In this document: piece by piece, positions 42,114 to 51,350 of the stretch
Layout of the letters: each line of letters starts with the position of its first letter
Numbering within the stretch: the first letter of the stretch is position 1
Assembly: GCA_017465545.1 (NCBI GenBank)
Contig: JAFTVY010000051.1
Location: forward strand, 1 to 64,000
Source of the DNA: Ruminiclostridium sp.
GTDB taxonomy: Bacteria; Bacillota; Clostridia; Oscillospirales; Ruminococcaceae
Length of the DNA stretch: 64,000 nucleotides
Direction: 5' to 3'
Notes under the pieces: model-generated
What the model was told of the DNA's origin: nothing
What the model saw: only the letters and a program-made list of their open reading frames with translations
Database searches by the model: none
Translations under genes and position numbers: made by a program

Positions 42114-44861
42114 ATGGAAAAATGGAAAAATACTGCACTTTCAATGGAAGAACGCACAAGAGCGCTTATGAGCGAGCTTACTCTTGAGGAGAAGATAGGC
42201 CTCCTTTCGACTCATCAGCTCCCCGTTGAAAGACTCGGAATAAAGGAATGGTTTGTAGGCGCAGAGGTCGCAAGAGGCTACGTTTCAAGACGTGCTGAAG
42301 AGCCTACCACCGTACTGCCCCAGCCTATCGGTATGTCAGGGATGTTTGATGATAAGCTGATGTTTAAATTAGGTGAGATTGCAGGTAAGGAAGCGAGGGT
42401 TTTAAATAACCGTCACCCCAGTGGACACCTCAATTTATGGGGACCTACCGTTGATATGTGCCGTAATCCCTTATGGGGCAGAAATGAAGAAGCCTACGGC
42501 GAGGATCCTTACCTCACAGGCAGAATGTCTGCGGAATATACAAAGGGTATGGCTGGTGCAAAAGGCGGATATCTTATGAGCATCCCTACGTTAAAGCACT
42601 TCTGTGCCAACAATAACGAAGAGGGCAGAGGCAACTGCGACGCCAATATCGAGCCGAGAACCAAGCACGAATATTATTATCAGGCGTTTAAGCCTGCTAT
42701 TACCGAGGGCGGAGCTTACGGCATAATGACCGCCTATAACGAGCTGTCAGGCGTACCGGGTATGATAAACCCCGACGTTGAAAATATCCTGAAAAAGGTC
42801 TGGGGACTGGGACTTGTAGTAACCGATGGTGGCGACTTTTCCCAGAACGTAACCAGTCACAGATACGGCAAATGCCATGCGGAAACTCTGGCACTTGCCT
42901 TCCGCAACGGCACAGACCTTATGACCGATGACTATACACTTGCCATAGCGGCGGCACATTACGGACTTGAAAACGGCATACTTACCGAAGAGGATATTGA
43001 CAAGAGCGTTTATAACAGCCTGCTTGCCCGTTTCAGATTAGGCGAGTTTGACGAGGTAAGCCCCTACGCTGATATTGACGAAAGCGTTATGGACTGCGAC
43101 GAGCATAAGGCACTCAATCACGAAGCGGCGTTAAAGCAGATGGTACTGCTGAAAAATAACGGCATTCTCCCCTTTGCAAAGGGCAGAAGCATTGCTGTTA
43201 TCGGTATCAACGGCAACGAAAATCTTATGGACTGGTACACGGGATATTCAAGCTACAATACCACCATCCTTGACGGTGTACGCTCCCTTTATCCTGATGC
43301 GGTATATGATGACGGCTGTGATCTGGTGGCGATAAAGTCAAAGCTCAGCGGCAAATATATCGGTGTAGATGACGAGGGTAACGTTGCCGCAATTTATGAC
43401 GAGGCAAACGAGCATACTATCTTCAAAAAGAGCGAGTACGGACATAACGAAGTAACCTACCGCAGTATGTACAACAATATGTTCTTTACGGCGGCAAGCT
43501 ATAAGGCTGACAGCGAAGGCACCTACAGATGGTTCTCCCAGGAGATATTAAAGCCTGAAAAATGCGGAGAATACGTAAAGTACAACACCTATTTCAAAAA
43601 GCTTCTTGAAACAGGCGAGGAAGGTAAAATCGGCGGCGGCAGACCTTTTGGAATTACCGACGGCAAGCTTTTTACAGAGGAGCTTATCGAAAGCGGTATA
43701 GAAAGAGCAGGAAGGGTTGCTGAAAAATCAGATTACGTAATAGTATGCACAGGTAATGATCCTATGATAGTTGCCCGTGAGATGTACGACAGAAAAACTC
43801 TCCGCCTCCCCGAAAGACAGTCAGAGCTTGTAAAGGCTTGCTACGAGGCAAATCAGAATGCTGTTATGACTCTTGTTTCAAGCTATCCCTATTCTATAAA
43901 TGAGGAGAACGAGTATCTTCCTGCTATAATCTATACCACCCACGCAGGACCTGAGCTTGGCAATGCCTTTGCAAAGGTGATAAGCGGTGAATATAACCCT
44001 GCAGGCAGACTTGCACAGACCTGGTATAAGAGCGAGGAGGAGCTGTCTCCCATTCTTGATTACGATATAATCGAAAACGATATGACCTATCTTTACTATA
44101 AGGGAACTCCCCTTTATCCCTTCGGATACGGTATAAGCTACAGTAAATTCGAGTACAGCGATATGAAGGTAGCGCAGACGGGCGACAAGCTTGTAGTAAA
44201 GCTTTTAGTAAAGAACGTTTCCGATACCGACGGCGACGAAGTCGTACAGATATATTTCCATCCCGAAAATGCAAGAGTAAAGCGCCCCTTAAAACAGCTT
44301 TGTGCTTTTGAAAGACGCTTTATAAAGGCTGGCGAGACCGCAGAATTTACCTTTGACATTCTGCTTTGCCGCCTTGAATTCTACGACGTTACAAGAGAAA
44401 AGCTCTGTACCGAAAGCGGAGACTATACTATTTTTGCAGGTGCTTCCTCCGCTGATATAAGACAGACGGTTACTCTTTACGTAAAGGGCGAGGATATTCC
44501 TGCAAGAGATATGACAAAGCTCACAAAGGCGATAAATTATGATAACAAGTACGGCACGAAGATGAAGTATTCAAAGCAGGACGAAGAGCATTATATGCTT
44601 GGCGGCGGGCTTATCTTCAAGACCTGTGATCTGGGTGACAGCGATAAGGTACGTCTTATCTGCGGAAGCACAGTAGGTGAAGGAAAGGTGACTCTTGAGC
44701 TCGACGGAGAAATTATCGCAGAGGTGACTGTACCTCCCAGCGTCAACGTAGAACGCTTCTTTGATATTACAGAAGCTATAAACGGCGACAAGAGAAAGGG
44801 AAATCTGACAGTTTCTCTTACGGGCAATACCACCTTAAAGGCGTTACAGTTTGTGAAATAA
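42114..44861 (+). CDS. Glycoside hydrolase family 3 enzyme (beta-glucosidase/xylosidase-like)
   Basis: 915 aa, no signal peptide, so it likely cleaves imported oligosaccharides in the cytoplasm. The (beta/alpha)8 domain has NLWGPTVDMCRNPLWGRNEEAYGEDP and KHFCANN. The nucleophile is probably Asp238 in VVTDGGD, where many GH3 enzymes have SDW. The second domain is split by an insertion of about 130 residues (about 405-530; DDEGNVAAIYDEAN...). It is followed by a fibronectin-III-like domain (YPFGYGISYSKFEYS...) and a further beta-rich C-terminus (about 780-915). Specificity cannot be fixed from sequence. Monocistronic. Confidence 0.9.
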   Translation: MEKWKNTALSMEERTRALMSELTLEEKIGLLSTHQLPVERLGIKEWFVGAEVARGYVSRRAEEPTTVLPQPIGMSGMFDDKLMFKLGEIAGKEARVLNNRHPSGHLNLWGPTVDMCRNPLWGRNEEAYGEDPYLTGRMSAEYTKGMAGAKGGYLMSIPTLKHFCANNNEEGRGNCDANIEPRTKHEYYYQAFKPAITEGGAYGIMTAYNELSGVPGMINPDVENILKKVWGLGLVVTDGGDFSQNVTSHRYGKCHAETLALAFRNGTDLMTDDYTLAIAAAHYGLENGILTEEDIDKSVYNSLLARFRLGEFDEVSPYADIDESVMDCDEHKALNHEAALKQMVLLKNNGILPFAKGRSIAVIGINGNENLMDWYTGYSSYNTTILDGVRSLYPDAVYDDGCDLVAIKSKLSGKYIGVDDEGNVAAIYDEANEHTIFKKSEYGHNEVTYRSMYNNMFFTAASYKADSEGTYRWFSQEILKPEKCGEYVKYNTYFKKLLETGEEGKIGGGRPFGITDGKLFTEELIESGIERAGRVAEKSDYVIVCTGNDPMIVAREMYDRKTLRLPERQSELVKACYEANQNAVMTLVSSYPYSINEENEYLPAIIYTTHAGPELGNAFAKVISGEYNPAGRLAQTWYKSEEELSPILDYDIIENDMTYLYYKGTPLYPFGYGISYSKFEYSDMKVAQTGDKLVVKLLVKNVSDTDGDEVVQIYFHPENARVKRPLKQLCAFERRFIKAGETAEFTFDILLCRLEFYDVTREKLCTESGDYTIFAGASSADIRQTVTLYVKGEDIPARDMTKLTKAINYDNKYGTKMKYSKQDEEHYMLGGGLIFKTCDLGDSDKVRLICGSTVGEGKVTLELDGEIIAEVTVPPSVNVERFFDITEAINGDKRKGNLTVSLTGNTTLKALQFVK

Positions 44862-44868
44862 ACAGTAT

Positions 44869-44902
44869 AGAACAGAGGTTTTCACACCTCTGTTCTTTTT
44901 CT
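44869..44902 (+). terminator. Terminator of the GH3 gene
   Basis: AGAACAGAGGT (44869-44879) pairs with ACCTCTGTTCT (44886-44896), then TTTT. Confidence 0.9.
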
Positions 44903-44943
44903 TTAAAAAAATTCTGAAAACTATAGAAAATTCATTCATATTG

Positions 44944-44952
44944 TGCTATAAT
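44944..44952 (+). promoter_or_regulatory. Extended -10 promoter of the YcxB-like gene
   Basis: TG-C-TATAAT (44944-44952) is an extended -10 element; the -35 region is poor (TAGAAA at 44924-44929). Confidence 0.55.
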
Positions 44953-44994
44953 TGAATATATATACATCTATTTTTCAGAGTGGGAGGGTATAAG

Positions 44995-45858
44995 ATGTCC
45001 TTTTACAATCTTTCAGGCCAGATAATGCAGGACGACGACGGCACCTCGTATATTATTGCCGATGTCTTTTCAGTAGTTCCTGCCGATGGCGAAAATCCCT
45101 TTGTCTGCAACTGGGCAGACGTGGATTCCGTCCGTATAGGGGACAGCGTGATTACAATAAATGCAGATGGAAATTCCTTTACCATAAAGCCGGAATTATT
45201 TGAAAGCAGAAAGCAGTTTTTAAGCGCCAAGGCTATAGCCTCGTCCTGCGCCGCAATGAACGGAGTACCGGTACATAATGCCGTAGAGCTGTTACCTGAA
45301 AAAAGCCTCTACGTTGATTTCGATATCCCCGATTTTGCAATATTCACCAAGGGACAGTATAGCACCAAGGAGATAAAGTCCTCGCTTTTATTACTGCTTA
45401 TAGGAAAGACCGCCAGAATACTCTGGACAGTCGGAATACTGGGCGGTATTGCGGCACTTGTCTTCTTCCATCTGCTGGTAGGCTTTGACGAGCTTAACTG
45501 GTGGTATCTTGCCATAGGCTCCTTCTTCTGCGGAGTAGGTGCTGTGGTTATAACCTATCTGTTTATGCTTGTGGTATCAAGAATAAAATACGCAGGAATA
45601 TTGAAGCAGTATCAGAAATACGAGGATACGGTAACCTTTGCAATATGCGAGGAGGGCTTTTCCGCCTGCGAAAGTGAAATTTACGGTGCCTGCAACATTA
45701 TAAAATGGAGCAATCGGGATACCTATATGGAAACGGGCTCTATGTTCATTGTGCTAAGACGCAACAAGCCGGTGCTGTGGATACCGAAATCCCTGCTTAA
45801 CGGACATCAGTATAAGCGTGTTCAGGAAATATTCGCACTCAATATGTCAGAGAAATAA
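44995..45858 (+). CDS. Membrane protein with C-terminal YcxB-like domain
   Basis: 287 aa from the ATG at 44995, which follows GGGAGGG; a frame from 44980 reads through that site. The N-terminal 135 residues are soluble and beta-rich. Two membrane helices (about 140-198) follow. The C-terminal domain (about 210-287; EEGFSACESEIYGACNIIKWSN...LWIPKSLL) has the YcxB pattern, a PH-like fold of unknown role. It starts an operon with the unknown 505-residue protein 31 bases downstream. Confidence 0.65.
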   Translation: MSFYNLSGQIMQDDDGTSYIIADVFSVVPADGENPFVCNWADVDSVRIGDSVITINADGNSFTIKPELFESRKQFLSAKAIASSCAAMNGVPVHNAVELLPEKSLYVDFDIPDFAIFTKGQYSTKEIKSSLLLLLIGKTARILWTVGILGGIAALVFFHLLVGFDELNWWYLAIGSFFCGVGAVVITYLFMLVVSRIKYAGILKQYQKYEDTVTFAICEEGFSACESEIYGACNIIKWSNRDTYMETGSMFIVLRRNKPVLWIPKSLLNGHQYKRVQEIFALNMSEK

Positions 45859-45889
45859 TCAGAAATTCTATCGAAAGAAGTGATATACA

Positions 45890-47407
45890 GTGGCTATCCG
45901 CCAGCCAGAGGTTACGGCAAAGCATATAAATACAGATGACGGTGATATACTTATATTCACCGTAAAGAACAGCTCCAACCGAATAGGAATATGTCCGCTG
46001 AATTCTGCAAAGGATGATATGTACTGCCTTTATGCCTATGATGATCCCGTTGTGGTTTTTTCGGGCAATTCAGGTAATAAATATGCAGATAAGATAGTAT
46101 GCGAGATGGGCTCTATGACTCAGACCTCCATTATAAATACCGCTGTAAAGGAAGTTTACGATCAGCTGTGTGCAGGTGCGGCTTTTGAATACTGCTTACC
46201 TAATCTGCTCAAAATGATGCCTGACGGACTTTATGCCGTGTCCTGGCAGAAATGCTATCCGACAATGGGAGAAAATATGTTCTTCTGGTCCGGCTACGGC
46301 GTTTCAAAGCAGATCAAATGCAGCAGCAGATATATAAAGCTTATAGACGAAAACAAGACCTACAGCGCCCCCTTCCTTATTCCGACTGCAAAGCCTGTCT
46401 CCTTTGAATCGGCAGGCGTTATGGAAGCGTCGCAGAAATGCAGGAGAGGTGACGAGCTTTTCGGACTTTCACTTCACCTGTCAGGCTTCTATTCGGTGCT
46501 TATCAAGGGACACCATGCGGCTTGTGCGGCGGTGGTAAACGACGAACCCTTCTATACGGTACAGATTCAGCCGGTAAAGGATATATGGAAGGCAGAGGAC
46601 GAAGAGGGCGTAATGCAGACCTTAGGTCTTTGCTCCGAATCCTTCAAGATTCCCTTCTCCGTACTTGATGCATCCGAGATAAGTGCGGTGCTTTCAACGA
46701 GAGCCTGCCGCATACCCGATACCTACCCTTCTATAAGAAAGAAGATTAGCGCACCGAAGCCCGCAAAATCAAAGGGTATCCCTTCCCAGTACAACGTGTT
46801 CTGCGAAGGCTACCCCGACGCTGATATGATAGCCAGCGCCCAGGGTATAGACGAGCTTACTCCGCCTATGTTAGAGGCACTTCTTATGGGAGAAACCACC
46901 CTTGATGACAAGGTGATAATTTCCGAAAACTACTACTCAAGCGTTACAGCCGCTTGTAACTATCTGAGGTATCACAACACAAACGACTTTCTTACCTTCT
47001 CGCTTAATATTATGAAGAATCCTGAGCTTTCCGCTACCTATTCCTACGTGGCAACCTGTATGGCAAAGCTTCACGATAAGAGGGTAAAGGACTTCTTTAC
47101 AGAGGTCATAGCTTCGGGAGATCCCGGCTATGCGAGTATTATCAGCGTAGCAAAGAGCTATATCGATAACTACGAACAGCGTCAGGAAATTTCGAGAGAG
47201 GAATATGCAAAGTCTCTTCCCAAGGCTTCTGAAAAGTTCGACAGAAAGAATTTCGTATCTCTTTCAGGCGTCAGCGAGCAGATCAAGAACGGTCAGGGAG
47301 CGGAGCTTCTTGCAATGCACATCGGCAGTACCGGAAATACGGGAGAAGGTGCGGAGCTTATCGCAAGGCACATTTCCAGTATGGTTTCCGAGGATACCAA
47401 GAAATAA
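45890..47407 (+). CDS. Uncharacterised 505-residue cytoplasmic protein
   Basis: No family recognised. The start is a GTG at 45890 with a weak AAAGAAGTG site. No signal or membrane segment. The N-terminal 280 residues are mixed alpha/beta with many Cys and aromatic residues. Residues about 335-430 look all-helical, like a HEAT or TPR-type scaffold (LEALLMGETTLDDKVIIS, NYLRYHNTNDFLTFSLNIM). The last 40 residues hold an imperfect duplication, GAELLAMHIGS then GAELIARHISS. Co-transcription with the YcxB-like membrane protein suggests a joint role. Confidence 0.6.
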   Translation: MAIRQPEVTAKHINTDDGDILIFTVKNSSNRIGICPLNSAKDDMYCLYAYDDPVVVFSGNSGNKYADKIVCEMGSMTQTSIINTAVKEVYDQLCAGAAFEYCLPNLLKMMPDGLYAVSWQKCYPTMGENMFFWSGYGVSKQIKCSSRYIKLIDENKTYSAPFLIPTAKPVSFESAGVMEASQKCRRGDELFGLSLHLSGFYSVLIKGHHAACAAVVNDEPFYTVQIQPVKDIWKAEDEEGVMQTLGLCSESFKIPFSVLDASEISAVLSTRACRIPDTYPSIRKKISAPKPAKSKGIPSQYNVFCEGYPDADMIASAQGIDELTPPMLEALLMGETTLDDKVIISENYYSSVTAACNYLRYHNTNDFLTFSLNIMKNPELSATYSYVATCMAKLHDKRVKDFFTEVIASGDPGYASIISVAKSYIDNYEQRQEISREEYAKSLPKASEKFDRKNFVSLSGVSEQIKNGQGAELLAMHIGSTGNTGEGAELIARHISSMVSEDTKK

Positions 47408-47411
47408 AAAA

Positions 47412-47439
47412 ATACCAGCAAGGTTTTCCTTGCTGGTAT
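47412..47439. terminator. Bidirectional terminator between convergent genes
   Basis: ATACCAGCAAGG (47412-47423) pairs with CCTTGCTGGTAT (47428-47439) around TTTT. A and T tracts flank both sides; it serves the 505-aa gene and ackA. Confidence 0.92.
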
Positions 47440-47459
47440 CAAAATTTTAATTTTAAGAA

Positions 47460-48671
47460 TTACGCATTCTTGTCAAGACCTGCAACAGCGAGTGTGTCAC
47501 GAGCAATAAGAAGCTCTTCGTTTGTGGGGATAACCCAAACCTGAACCTTGCTGTCTTCTGTAGAGATCTTACGGATTTCGCCTCTGATGAGGTTAGCTTC
47601 GGGATCGATCTTGATGCCGAATATGTCCATATCATCGCATACAGCCTGTCTTACTTCGGGAGCGTTTTCACCGATACCACCTGTAAAGATTATAGCGTCA
47701 AGACCGTTCATAGCTGCCGCATAGGAGCCGATATACTTCTTGATGCCATAGGTGAGCATCTCAGATACGAGCTTGCACTTTTCGTCGCCTTCGGCAACAC
47801 CTGCTGTGATAGCTCTGTTATCGCTGGACTTACCGGAAAGACCGAGGAAGCCGGACTTCTTGTTGAGGTAGTCGCTCATCTGGTCGGGTGTAAGACCAAG
47901 CTTCTTCTGAACGTATGTAACAGCGGAGGGATCAACAGCACCTGAACGTGTACCCATGATGATACCGTCAAGGGGAGTAAAGCCCATGGAAGTATCAACA
48001 GACTTGCCGTCCTTGATAGCTGTGATGGAAGAACCATTACCGAGGTGGCAGGAAACAACGCTCTTGCCTTCGAGACTGCCACCGAGAAGTTCACCGAGCT
48101 TCATGGATACGAAGCGGTGGGAAGTACCGTGGAAGCCGTACTTTCTTACGTGGAAATCTTCATATACTTCATAGGGCATACCATACATGAACGCCTTCTG
48201 AGGAATTGTCTGGTGGAATGCAGTATCAAATACTACTACCTGAGGTACTTCAGCGGGCATAACCTTCTTGCAAGCCCATAAAGCTAATGCGTGTGGGTGG
48301 TTATGTACGGGAGCAAGCTCCTGAAGATCGTCAATCTTCTGAATTACTTCGTCAGTTACGATAACTGCCTTGGGGAATACTTCGGCACCCTGCACGATTC
48401 TGTGACCTACTGCACCGATTTCGCTCATATCCTTGATAACAGCGCCTTCGCCTGTTGTCAGAACCTCAACGAGCTTTTCAAATGCTTCTGTGTGAGAGGG
48501 GAAATGGCACATTTCTTCGTACTTCTTGCCATCGCCGTAGTTGTGGGTGATCTTACCGCCCTCCATGTTGATGCATTCGCAGTTGCCCTTTGCGATTACT
48601 TCTTCATTGCTCATATCGATAAGCTGATACTTGAGCGATGAGCTGCCTGCGTTTACAACGAGAACTTTCAT
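47460..48671 (-). CDS. ackA: Acetate kinase
   Basis: 403 aa; interconverts acetyl phosphate plus ADP and acetate plus ATP, the last step of acetate fermentation. The N-terminal KVLVVNAGSSSLKYQL, VVFDTAFHQTIP, FHGTSHRFVS and HLGNGSSITAI blocks are diagnostic. The ATG at 48671 is chosen: AAAGGA is ten bases upstream, whereas the ATG at 48680 is only one base from it. No pta gene is adjacent in the window. Confidence 0.96.
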   Translation of the reverse strand: MKVLVVNAGSSSLKYQLIDMSNEEVIAKGNCECINMEGGKITHNYGDGKKYEEMCHFPSHTEAFEKLVEVLTTGEGAVIKDMSEIGAVGHRIVQGAEVFPKAVIVTDEVIQKIDDLQELAPVHNHPHALALWACKKVMPAEVPQVVVFDTAFHQTIPQKAFMYGMPYEVYEDFHVRKYGFHGTSHRFVSMKLGELLGGSLEGKSVVSCHLGNGSSITAIKDGKSVDTSMGFTPLDGIIMGTRSGAVDPSAVTYVQKKLGLTPDQMSDYLNKKSGFLGLSGKSSDNRAITAGVAEGDEKCKLVSEMLTYGIKKYIGSYAAAMNGLDAIIFTGGIGENAPEVRQAVCDDMDIFGIKIDPEANLIRGEIRKISTEDSKVQVWVIPTNEELLIARDTLAVAGLDKNA

Positions 48672-48711
48672 ATTTTTCATTTCCTTTCGTGAAATATAAT
48701 TTTACTAATCT

Positions 48712-48740
48712 ATTGTAAACCAAATTGAACGAAAAATCAA
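48712..48740 (-). promoter_or_regulatory. ackA: Promoter of ackA
   Basis: Minus-strand TTGATT (48735-48740), 17 bases, then TACAAT (48712-48717). Confidence 0.6.
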
Positions 48741-48858
48741 CCCTTTTAAATAAAACCTGCGAAAATTTTCCGTTTTTATCTGTTTTGTACAAAATTTCGT
48801 TAAGAAAATAACGTATACTGAATAAAAATCCTCTTAAAAAATATATCAAGGAGACAAT

Positions 48859-50028
48859 ATGAAAACAGCCGCTATAATCTGTGAATACAATCCCTTCCAT
48901 AACGGACATAAATACCATATCGAGCAGACGAGAAAACAGCACGGTGCAACCCATATAGTCTGTGTTATGACGGGCAATTTTACCCAGCGTGGCGACGTGG
49001 CATTATGCGATAAATACGAGCGTGCAAGAGCGGCGCTGAAGTCGGGAGCTGACCTTGTATTAGAGCTACCCGTAGCCTTCAGCCTTGCCAGTGCAGAATA
49101 TTTTGCAAGGGGAGCGGTGCATATAATAAATTCTCTTGGCTGTGTTGATATGCTGAGCTTCGGTAGTGAAACGGGGAACGATGCCGCTTTGAAGGAGGCG
49201 GCAGGTGCTGTGCATTTTGCTCTTGAAAGCGATGCCTTCCTTGATTATATGAAAAGCGGAATGTCCTATCCTGCCGCCCTGAAAAAGACGGTAGAGGAAT
49301 ATTATACCCCTGACGTAGTAGATATACTTACAGGACCTAATAATATTCTTGGCGTAGAATATATAAGAGCGCTGGATATGGCTGGCGGTACTATAGAGCC
49401 CGTCACGGTAAAGCGCTACGGTGCTGCCCACGACAGCGATGAGCTTGACTATACGATAAGTGCCTCAAAGCTCCGCAAGATGATAAGAAACGGCGAGGAC
49501 GTCACCCGTTACACCGATTTTTCGGGTTATGAAAACTACGCCCTTATAGAAAGGCTTGAAACCGCTATACTTGCAAAGCTCCGCACTATGACAAAAAGCG
49601 ACTTTGAAAAGCTACCCAACGGAGGCGGCGGTATAGAAAACCGTATGGTAAAGGCGGCAAGAACAGCCACCTCACTTCCTCAGCTTATGCTGATGATAAA
49701 ATCAAAGAATTTTACCATGTCAAGAATAAGAAGACTTATTCTCTGCGCCTTTTTAGGTATTACAAAAAACGACCTTAAGAGTATGCCCTCGTATATAAGA
49801 ATTTTAGGTATGAACGATAGGGGCAAGGAGATACTTGCCCTATCAAAGGACTGCCCGTTACCGATAGATACCAGCCTTTCTGCACTATCAAAGACCTCTG
49901 ACACGGCAGGAAGACAGGCAAGACTTGAAGAAAGGGCAGGTAATATGTACGCCCTTGCTCTTGAAAAAAGAAAACCCTGCGGCACGGACTTTACCGCAAA
50001 GCCGATAATTATAAAGGAGAACAACTGA
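48859..50028 (+). CDS. tmcAL: tRNA(Met) cytidine acetate ligase TmcAL (YlbM)
   Basis: 389 aa; uses acetate and ATP to form N4-acetylcytidine at position 34 of elongator tRNA-Met. The N-terminal nucleotidyltransferase signature is CEYNPFHNGHKYHIEQ (HxGH) followed by MTGNFTQRGD; SASKLRKMI is the second conserved block. AAGGAG precedes the ATG. It is divergent from ackA, whose product is acetate. murL begins one base after its stop codon, so the two are co-transcribed. Confidence 0.92.
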   Translation: MKTAAIICEYNPFHNGHKYHIEQTRKQHGATHIVCVMTGNFTQRGDVALCDKYERARAALKSGADLVLELPVAFSLASAEYFARGAVHIINSLGCVDMLSFGSETGNDAALKEAAGAVHFALESDAFLDYMKSGMSYPAALKKTVEEYYTPDVVDILTGPNNILGVEYIRALDMAGGTIEPVTVKRYGAAHDSDELDYTISASKLRKMIRNGEDVTRYTDFSGYENYALIERLETAILAKLRTMTKSDFEKLPNGGGGIENRMVKAARTATSLPQLMLMIKSKNFTMSRIRRLILCAFLGITKNDLKSMPSYIRILGMNDRGKEILALSKDCPLPIDTSLSALSKTSDTAGRQARLEERAGNMYALALEKRKPCGTDFTAKPIIIKENN

Positions 50029-50029
50029 A

Positions 50030-51334
50030 ATGCACACCTACGAAGAATTAAGACAGCGCCATAAGGAATTTATATATCATAGCTATGAAATAACTCCCGA
50101 CGGCTTTTCCTTTCACTTTTCAATAGACGATTATCACTTCTGCCCCTGCTGGAAATGCGAGGAGGGATTACTTACAAACCCCACTCCCTTTGCGCAGTAT
50201 ATAATTTTCAATATCGGTATGGCGGAGCTTGTAAGCTACTGGAAATGCGCCTGCCCGAAAAAGGTAACAGTTAAGGCGGGAACGCTGACAAAAGCCCAGT
50301 GCGACTGGTGGAAAAAGCTCTACTTCAACGGACTTGGCGAGTTCTTCTATAAGAATAATATAAACGCCGATATGGAAAGCTTTATGGAGATTATCCCCGA
50401 TAATACCGATAAGCCTGCATTTAAATCCGAAAAGCATCACGACGGTTTTCTTATCCCGATAGGCGGCGGTAAGGACAGCGTTGTGACTGCCGAGCTTTTA
50501 AGACCTTACCGCGATAAGACTATGTGCTATATCATAAATCCGAGAGGTGCGACTCTCAGCTGTGCGAAAACGGCTGACTTCTCCGAGGACAGAATAGAAG
50601 GCGTGCGCCGTACCATTGACAAGGAGCTTTTAAACAGAAATGCCGACGGCTATTTAAACGGTCATACTCCCTTTTCTGCGGTGGTTGCCTTTTCCGCTTA
50701 TCTCTTTGCCTACCTCAGAGGACTTAAATATATCGCCCTTTCCAACGAGAGCAGTGCCAACGAGTCAAACGTACAGGGTACAAAAATTAATCACCAGTAC
50801 AGCAAAAGTACGGAATTTGAGCGTGATTTCAGAAATTACGTATCGGAATATCTTGATGACAGCATACAGTATTTCAGTATGTTAAGATGCTGGAGCGAGT
50901 GGCAGATTGCAAAGAAATTCGTACAGTATCCTAAATACTTCAGCGTGTTCCAGAGCTGTAATTTAGGCTCTAAAACAGATAGCTGGTGCGGAAAATGTGC
51001 AAAGTGCCTTTACGTATATATTCTGCTTTCTGCATTCCTGGACGATGAAGCTCTTGTGGATATTTTCGGACTGGATATGCTTGCGGTAGCTGATTTCCGA
51101 CCGATGTTTGAGGGACTTGTATACGAGGACGTGGATAAGCCCTTTGAATGTGTAGGCACAAAGGAAGAGATACGCCTTGCCCTTTATACAGCGGCAAAGA
51201 AAAGAGGAGAAAAGCTCCCCTTGTTACTGCAGGAATATATGGATAAGTGTCCCGCAGAGCCACAGACTCTTGATAACTATTACGATGAGGATAATTTTAT
51301 CCCCGTGGAGCTTAAAGGACTCCTTAAAATATAA
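50030..51334 (+). CDS. murL: MurL-type UDP-MurNAc-L-Ala-L-Glu epimerase
   Basis: 434 aa, cytoplasmic. MurL converts the terminal L-Glu of UDP-MurNAc-L-Ala-L-Glu to D-Glu with ATP and Mg2+ (established in Xanthomonas). Family-like features are FNIGMAELVSYWKCACPK (about 60-77), WWKKLYFNGLGEFFYKNN (93-110), the ATP loop PIGGGKDSVV (143-152), NESSANESNV, and the cysteine cluster WCGKCAKC (C320, C323, C326). The ATG is one base after tmcAL, and a MurD-like ligase starts 16 bases after its stop. That neighbour is exactly the expected partner. I assign it from remembered family features plus context; no alignment was possible. Confidence 0.78.
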   Translation: MHTYEELRQRHKEFIYHSYEITPDGFSFHFSIDDYHFCPCWKCEEGLLTNPTPFAQYIIFNIGMAELVSYWKCACPKKVTVKAGTLTKAQCDWWKKLYFNGLGEFFYKNNINADMESFMEIIPDNTDKPAFKSEKHHDGFLIPIGGGKDSVVTAELLRPYRDKTMCYIINPRGATLSCAKTADFSEDRIEGVRRTIDKELLNRNADGYLNGHTPFSAVVAFSAYLFAYLRGLKYIALSNESSANESNVQGTKINHQYSKSTEFERDFRNYVSEYLDDSIQYFSMLRCWSEWQIAKKFVQYPKYFSVFQSCNLGSKTDSWCGKCAKCLYVYILLSAFLDDEALVDIFGLDMLAVADFRPMFEGLVYEDVDKPFECVGTKEEIRLALYTAAKKRGEKLPLLLQEYMDKCPAEPQTLDNYYDEDNFIPVELKGLLKI

Positions 51335-51350
51335 ACTAAGAAGGTTACTT

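Noticed and set aside
51177..51350. 58-codon N-terminal extension of the MurD-like ligase
   Set aside because: It overlaps murL in another frame; the ATG at 51351 has a good ribosome site and matches the family start.
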